From positions 1-27,630 of the forward strand of contig JAAZVO010000002.1 in NCBI GenBank assembly GCA_018623405.1: a stretch of 27,630 nucleotides of DNA, in the 5' to 3' direction. Source of the DNA: Crocinitomicaceae bacterium. GTDB taxonomy: Bacteria; Bacteroidota; Bacteroidia; Flavobacteriales_G; Salibacteraceae. The first letter of the stretch is position 1. Each line of letters begins with the position of its first letter. Below are positions 24,901 through 27,630 of this stretch, piece by piece. Below the pieces are notes generated by a model. The model was not told where the DNA came from. It was given only the letters and a program-made list of their open reading frames with translations, and ran no database searches. Both the position numbers and the translations under genes were made by a program.

Positions 24901-26210
24901 ATAACATCATCTAAGGCTTTTTGAGATAGTACTTTGCCATTATGGTACAAAAACAAAGAATGGATTATACTTTCAACGATAATTACGGCGCCATCTACCA
25001 CAATCCCAAAATCTATTGCCCCTAAAGACATTAAGTTGGCAGAAACGCCAAACCAATGCATCATAATTAGGGCAAACAACATTGCTAATGGAATTACTGA
25101 TGCTACTACTACTCCCGATCGCCAATTCCCTAGTAATAAAATGAGAATAAAAATCACGATTAAACCACCTTCTACTAAGTTGTTTGTTACCGTAGAGATT
25201 GTTTTATTTACCAGTTTAGATCTGTCTAAATACGGGCTAATGATGATGCCTTCGGGCAATGATTTTTGAATCTCATTTATTCTAGATTTTACATTTTTGA
25301 TAGCCTCAGAAGAGTTTGCACCTTTTAGCATTAAGGTAATTCCTCCAACAACTTCTCCTTTCCCATCCATCGTCATAGCGCCATAACGAGGTGGAGCCCC
25401 AAGTTTAACTTTAGCGATATCCTTTATTAAAATTGGATTTCCCTCTCTTAGCACAACAACTACATTTTCAATATCCTCCATTGACTTTAATAAGCCTTCA
25501 GTTCTTAAATAAAATGCATTTGGACCTTGCTCTATATAGCTTCCTCCTGTGTTTTGATTGTTAGCCGATAAGGCTTCAAAAATGGCTTTAATGCTTACAT
25601 CATTTGCCTCAAGCAATTGTGGATCTAAGGAAACCTCATATTGTTTTACCAAACCACCAAATGAGCTTACTTCAACAATTCCTTTTAGTCCAGTTAATTG
25701 TCTTTTTATTATCCAATCTTGAATGGTTCTAAGTTCCATTATTGAATAACCTCGCTCATAACCCGGTTTTACCTCAAGAACATATTGGTAAATTTCTCCT
25801 AATCCCGTGGTAATGGGCATAAGCTCAGGGTTACCTAGCGAACTTGGAATGTTGCTTTTTGCGATGTCTAGTTGCTCTTTTACGTATTGCCTACAGGAGA
25901 GCACATCCATATTTTCTTCGAAAACAACAGTAATTACAGATAAGCCGTATCTTGAAATAGAACGAATTTCTTTAGCCCCGGGAATATTGGCTAAAGAGAT
26001 TTCTATAGGATAAGTAATAAATTGTTCTACCTCTTGTGGTGCTAGACTAGGGGAGGTTGTTACAACTTGTACTTGGTTATTTGTGATGTCAGGAACAGCA
26101 TCTAATGGGATTTTTGATGCAGCGTAAATGCCATATCCTATTAGGCCTACTACAGCAATTAAAATTAATGCTTTATTCTTCAATGAGAACGCAATTATTC
26201 TCTCAAACAT
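21915..26210 (-). CDS. CzcA/CusA-type RND heavy-metal efflux pump fused to a TolC-like outer-membrane efflux domain
   Basis: This is a single 1431-residue ORF. Residues 1 to about 1030 are a complete HME-type RND pump: N-terminal FSLKNKALILIAVVGLIGYG, the PLDAVPDITNNQVQV loop, two periplasmic domains and 12 TM helices ending LTLIVLPVLYYIIHNKKK. TM4 reads DFGIVVDGAVIIVE (D400, D406, E413), matching the CzcA proton-relay pattern rather than the CusA one, so divalent Zn/Co/Cd/Ni is more likely than Cu/Ag. After M1035 a hydrophobic stretch (LSSVLLIVGLFMLPGISFSQ) leads into about 380 residues of TolC-family helices. Such fusions are known in Bacteroidota. It lies between a His-rich gene and the adaptor gene. 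Confidence 0.93.
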   Translation of the reverse strand: MFERIIAFSLKNKALILIAVVGLIGYGIYAASKIPLDAVPDITNNQVQVVTTSPSLAPQEVEQFITYPIEISLANIPGAKEIRSISRYGLSVITVVFEENMDVLSCRQYVKEQLDIAKSNIPSSLGNPELMPITTGLGEIYQYVLEVKPGYERGYSIMELRTIQDWIIKRQLTGLKGIVEVSSFGGLVKQYEVSLDPQLLEANDVSIKAIFEALSANNQNTGGSYIEQGPNAFYLRTEGLLKSMEDIENVVVVLREGNPILIKDIAKVKLGAPPRYGAMTMDGKGEVVGGITLMLKGANSSEAIKNVKSRINEIQKSLPEGIIISPYLDRSKLVNKTISTVTNNLVEGGLIVIFILILLLGNWRSGVVVASVIPLAMLFALIMMHWFGVSANLMSLGAIDFGIVVDGAVIIVESIIHSLFLYHNGKVLSQKALDDVIYGASAKLSKSAAFGVFIILVVFIPILTLEGIEGKMFTPMAQTVSFAILGALILSVTYIPVISSLVLKKAIKEKETFSDKIIEKLKKLYLPSLKYTLNRPYQVVAASIVALAFALFGFVNLGGEFIPTIEEGDLAMQMTIKPGSSLQESIKTSTKAEKILKSNFPEVIHVISKIGTAEVPTDPMAIEDADVMIILKPKELWESASTREELVEKMKKELEVVLGASFEFTQPIQLRFNELLTGSKSDISIKIFGEDLATLSELGRKAQNLIEPIKGAGDVKLEQTEGFPQLSVSTKREKLSEYGISVEDVNQTLRAAYAGEEAGVIYEGEKRFALTIRLDESKRTELDLSSLFVESASGQKVHLNELCDVSFKEGPMQVSRENTQRRISVGINVRNRDVASLVEEIKQILETNLKLPAGYYISYGGQFENLQRAQKRLGFVVPVSLLLILFLLFAAFGKIKYALLIFSGVPFAAIGGVAALYIRGMPFSISAGIGFIALFGVAVLNGIVLLSYMIELEKENSYNLKDLILKAGATRLSPVIMTAAVASFGFLPMAISASEGAEVQKPLASVVIGGLITSTLLTLIVLPVLYYIIHNKKKMSYPPQLSSVLLIVGLFMLPGISFSQEYPKEMTTFLEKVKSSNLELQSSELMVKQAGIESRASTVLPKTEFTYQYGQINSGLQDYNWQIVQNFGVLPQHFSQNKRLNNLELFYKSTKEARTIEIERIAAQLYLEAWKQNAKQKVWEEILEEVNSFVSLNELRYEAGEIGLVEKTQSLTFLKEVSQEKLLVDIKLAEAVASLKNICNCNESPSFPEEVKNFYHTNDTLQVNSTLLLPLNNKLQAVNYEINNSKGGFFPEVSVGYFNQQLDGVRGFQGVIVGLNAPLWFKPQSAEVQKSKVASEMVKTELEQKTFSLTAKLESIEQQINIYEDILLNFQSYLDFANQLERASATELKSGEIDVWQYLHNYREISQIRIQNIEHKITYNQLIVEQEFLKE

Positions 26211-26262
26211 GTTTTATGATTTTTAAGAAACAAAAAATAATGGGGAAAAGGCTAGGTTTAAA

Positions 26263-26622
26263 TTAACCAAGAATTGGAGGAGCCTTATTTTTTGTATTCT
26301 TCAAATGTGGAGATTGGTAAAACCGTTGAAGATAAAAGGGTAAATAGTTTTGGTTTTGGACAATTGCTTTATGGTTAACTTCAAGGGAAATAACCGATAA
26401 CAATGGCGAGAAAGAAACATCCGTATCATTTTGGTAAATAGACAGATGATTTTCGCCTAGGTCGATTTCAAAAACATGAGACAATAACTCAATAAGTTCT
26501 GTTTCGGAGCTATTATCTTCAATTGTAAAAGATTCGCTATTGTGATGATGGTGGGGAACAATAGCGTGAAGCTGAATGATAAAAAATGAAAAAAAAGTAA
26601 AAAGCAATCCCCACTTTTTCAT
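26263..26622 (-). CDS. Small exported histidine-rich protein
   Basis: This encodes 119 residues from ATG 26622. A TTG start at 26640 would add six residues but is disfavoured by the promoter lying there. Residues 1-20 are a signal peptide (MKKWGLLFTFFSFFIIQLHA), followed at once by VPHHHHNSESF, with four consecutive His at 24-27. The rest is acidic then aromatic and ends KNKAPPILG. Small His-rich secreted proteins of this form often precede RND metal pumps in Bacteroidota, so a periplasmic metal-binding or sensing role is plausible but inferred. It is the first gene of the efflux operon, 52 bases before the pump gene. Confidence 0.7.
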   Translation of the reverse strand: MKKWGLLFTFFSFFIIQLHAIVPHHHHNSESFTIEDNSSETELIELLSHVFEIDLGENHLSIYQNDTDVSFSPLLSVISLEVNHKAIVQNQNYLPFYLQRFYQSPHLKNTKNKAPPILG

Positions 26623-26626
26623 TTTG

Positions 26627-26656
26627 CAAATATAGCGCAAAAAAAAAAGGCCGCAA
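26627..26656 (-). promoter_or_regulatory. Putative promoter of the metal-efflux operon
   Basis: Minus-strand TTG (26656-26654), 19 bases, then TATATTTG (26634-26627) followed by C matches the Bacteroidota -33/-7 layout. The -33 TTG lies inside the stem of the terminator of the preceding gene, and its spacer contains the T tract. The -7 ends four bases before the ATG at 26622, so the mRNA should be leaderless or nearly so. Confidence 0.6.
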
Positions 26657-26674
26657 TTTGCGGCCTTTTTTTTT
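26639..26674. terminator. Bidirectional intrinsic terminator
   Basis: GGCCGC and GCGGCC (26649-26654 and 26660-26665) form a GC-rich stem around a 5-base AT loop; the loop bases can extend the stem by two pairs. Ten A on the left (26639-26648) and nine T on the right (26666-26674) make it work in both directions. On the minus strand it terminates the PKD lipoprotein gene, which ends 12 bases upstream. Confidence 0.9.
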
Positions 26675-26685
26675 GAAGAATGTTT

Positions 26686-27621
26686 TTATTGAGCTACTTG
26701 AATAGTTTTTGAAACATTTCCTTGATGAGCAAAACCAATTTTTTTGTCACCAAAAGTTTCAATAACATAATTGTAAGCTGAAACTGAAATCAATCCAGAA
26801 CCTGTTCCAATATTTTGAAGATCTGCACTCGAAATTGTGTAGGTGTTTGTATTGTTGTTTGCAACAACAGTTTGGTAAGACCCATTTCCGCCTCCAATAA
26901 CAATAACAACACTATCAGCATCTGATATTGCAGATTTAAAGGTTAATTCGTAATCAGCACCCAATTTAACATCACCTGAAGTAATTTGACCCATTGTAGG
27001 AAATGGAAGATTTACCTCTTGATTGATTGCTTCAAATTCGCCTGCACCATCTACTTTCCAAGTTACAGGGTTAGAAAAACTTTCTCCTGTTGAATAGTAA
27101 GAATAATAATTAGCATTGCTTTTATCTAATCCATTGTCGTTAATAGAAACATTTCCAACATCAACATAGTTGTTTGAAGCATCAAAGAAAACAGCAACAG
27201 CTGAACCTATTTCAACTTCAATGCTAATACCTGCTTGATCAGAAAATGTTTTATTGTTTACTGCAACTAAAGCGGCATCTGCTCCTGGTATAGTAGGTAA
27301 GGTAACTGCATTGTCTCCTCCACCTTCAATGGTAATAGTTTTTGATTCTTCTTTTGCTCCTTTTTCGTTTCTAGCTAAAAGAGTTACAAGATAATCTCCA
27401 CCTTCAGAATATTCGTGAACTGGGTCTTGATCACTTGAAGTGGCTCCATCTCCAAATTGCCATAGGTATTCAGTTACCTCACCTTGAGTTGTATTAGTGA
27501 AAGTTACAGTCTTACCGTCAATTTGGTATTCGAAATCAGTTTGTGGTGCGGCATCTTCGTCGCACGAAACCATAAAAAATCCTGCAAGGGCTACAAGTGA
27601 AAGAGAAAGTAATTTACGCAT
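26686..27621 (-). CDS. PKD-domain lipoprotein
   Basis: The 311-residue protein has a lipoprotein signal peptide (SLVALAGFFMVSC, Cys20) followed by the acidic stretch DEDAAP, similar to Bacteroidota surface-export signals. Residues about 29-98 form a PKD domain, with VTFTNTTQGEVTEYLWQFGDG and HEYSEGGDYLVTLLARNEKG containing the family WxFGDG core. The remaining 210 residues are beta-rich and Asn/Gly-rich without a recognised domain or catalytic motif. It is probably a surface-anchored binding or adhesion protein. It is a single-gene unit closed by the terminator at 26639-26674. The ATG at 27621 sits three bases after a TTAG sequence at the window edge, possibly a -7 element cut by the boundary. 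Confidence 0.85.
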   Translation of the reverse strand: MRKLLSLSLVALAGFFMVSCDEDAAPQTDFEYQIDGKTVTFTNTTQGEVTEYLWQFGDGATSSDQDPVHEYSEGGDYLVTLLARNEKGAKEESKTITIEGGGDNAVTLPTIPGADAALVAVNNKTFSDQAGISIEVEIGSAVAVFFDASNNYVDVGNVSINDNGLDKSNANYYSYYSTGESFSNPVTWKVDGAGEFEAINQEVNLPFPTMGQITSGDVKLGADYELTFKSAISDADSVVIVIGGGNGSYQTVVANNNTNTYTISSADLQNIGTGSGLISVSAYNYVIETFGDKKIGFAHQGNVSKTIQVAQ

Positions 27622-27630
27622 GATCTAAAA

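Noticed and set aside
26623..26640. Upstream TTG start for the His-rich protein
   Set aside because: The six extra residues would be encoded within the promoter -7 region, while the ATG at 26622 begins a typical signal peptide.
1..27630. CRISPR arrays, tRNA/rRNA genes, insertion sequences or prophage genes
   Set aside because: All gaps are under 100 bases. No spaced direct repeats, tRNA-like cloverleafs, transposase or phage motifs were seen on either strand.

Overview
The window looks like a chromosomal segment from the phylum Bacteroidota, most likely a flavobacterium-like member. It is AT-rich, with tightly packed genes. Several putative promoters match the Bacteroidota -7 element TAnnTTTG. 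Lipoproteins are abundant, including a PKD-domain one, and a Kelch-type protein has a type IX secretion-like C-terminus. A CzcA-type RND pump is fused to a TolC-like domain. No tRNA, rRNA, insertion sequence, phage gene or CRISPR array is visible. Every intergenic gap is under 100 bases.

Layout. 1-730 (-): 5' part of a divergent Nramp-like transporter, cut by the window edge. 802-3012 (+): large membrane protein with a C-terminal TPR region. 3016-4152 (-): purK. 4238-7314 (+): the tight cluster hpt-adk-obgE-PAP2 phosphatase-crcB. 7319-7843 (-): a conserved-looking hypothetical gene. 7922-14723 (+): TetR regulator and SulP anion transporter (overlapping by 4 bases), then an ABC exporter with a strongly degenerate nucleotide-binding domain, an HlyD-type adaptor and a TolC-type outer-membrane protein. 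14726-19253 (-): Kelch protein, MscS channel, CorA channel and PD40 lipoprotein, with the last three overlapping. 19351-20388 (+): an aldo/keto reductase interrupted by two in-frame TGA codons. 20378-26622 (-): a heavy-metal efflux operon made of a His-rich small protein, the CzcA-TolC fusion, a CusB/CzcB adaptor and a haem-c lipoprotein. 26686-27621 (-): PKD lipoprotein, followed by a terminator whose stem also carries the -33 element of the metal operon.

How the genes work together. The purine genes (purK, hpt, adk) flank a shared divergent promoter region holding a 7-bp-arm dyad. The metal operon encodes a complete three-component efflux system, with pump and outer-membrane parts in one polypeptide. 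A second tripartite exporter (ABC-HlyD-TolC) follows a TetR repressor, which could control it together with the SulP transporter.

Most notable: (1) an otherwise intact aldo/keto reductase with two UGA codons at a Gly and a Trp position; (2) an ABC exporter lacking the LSGGQ, Walker B Asp, D-loop and H-loop residues; (3) a hydrophobic, signal-peptide-like junction inside the CzcA-TolC fusion; (4) -7-like motifs that repeatedly sit only 3-7 bases before start codons, suggesting leaderless or nearly leaderless mRNAs. I see no clear wholly new multi-gene defence or mobile system here.
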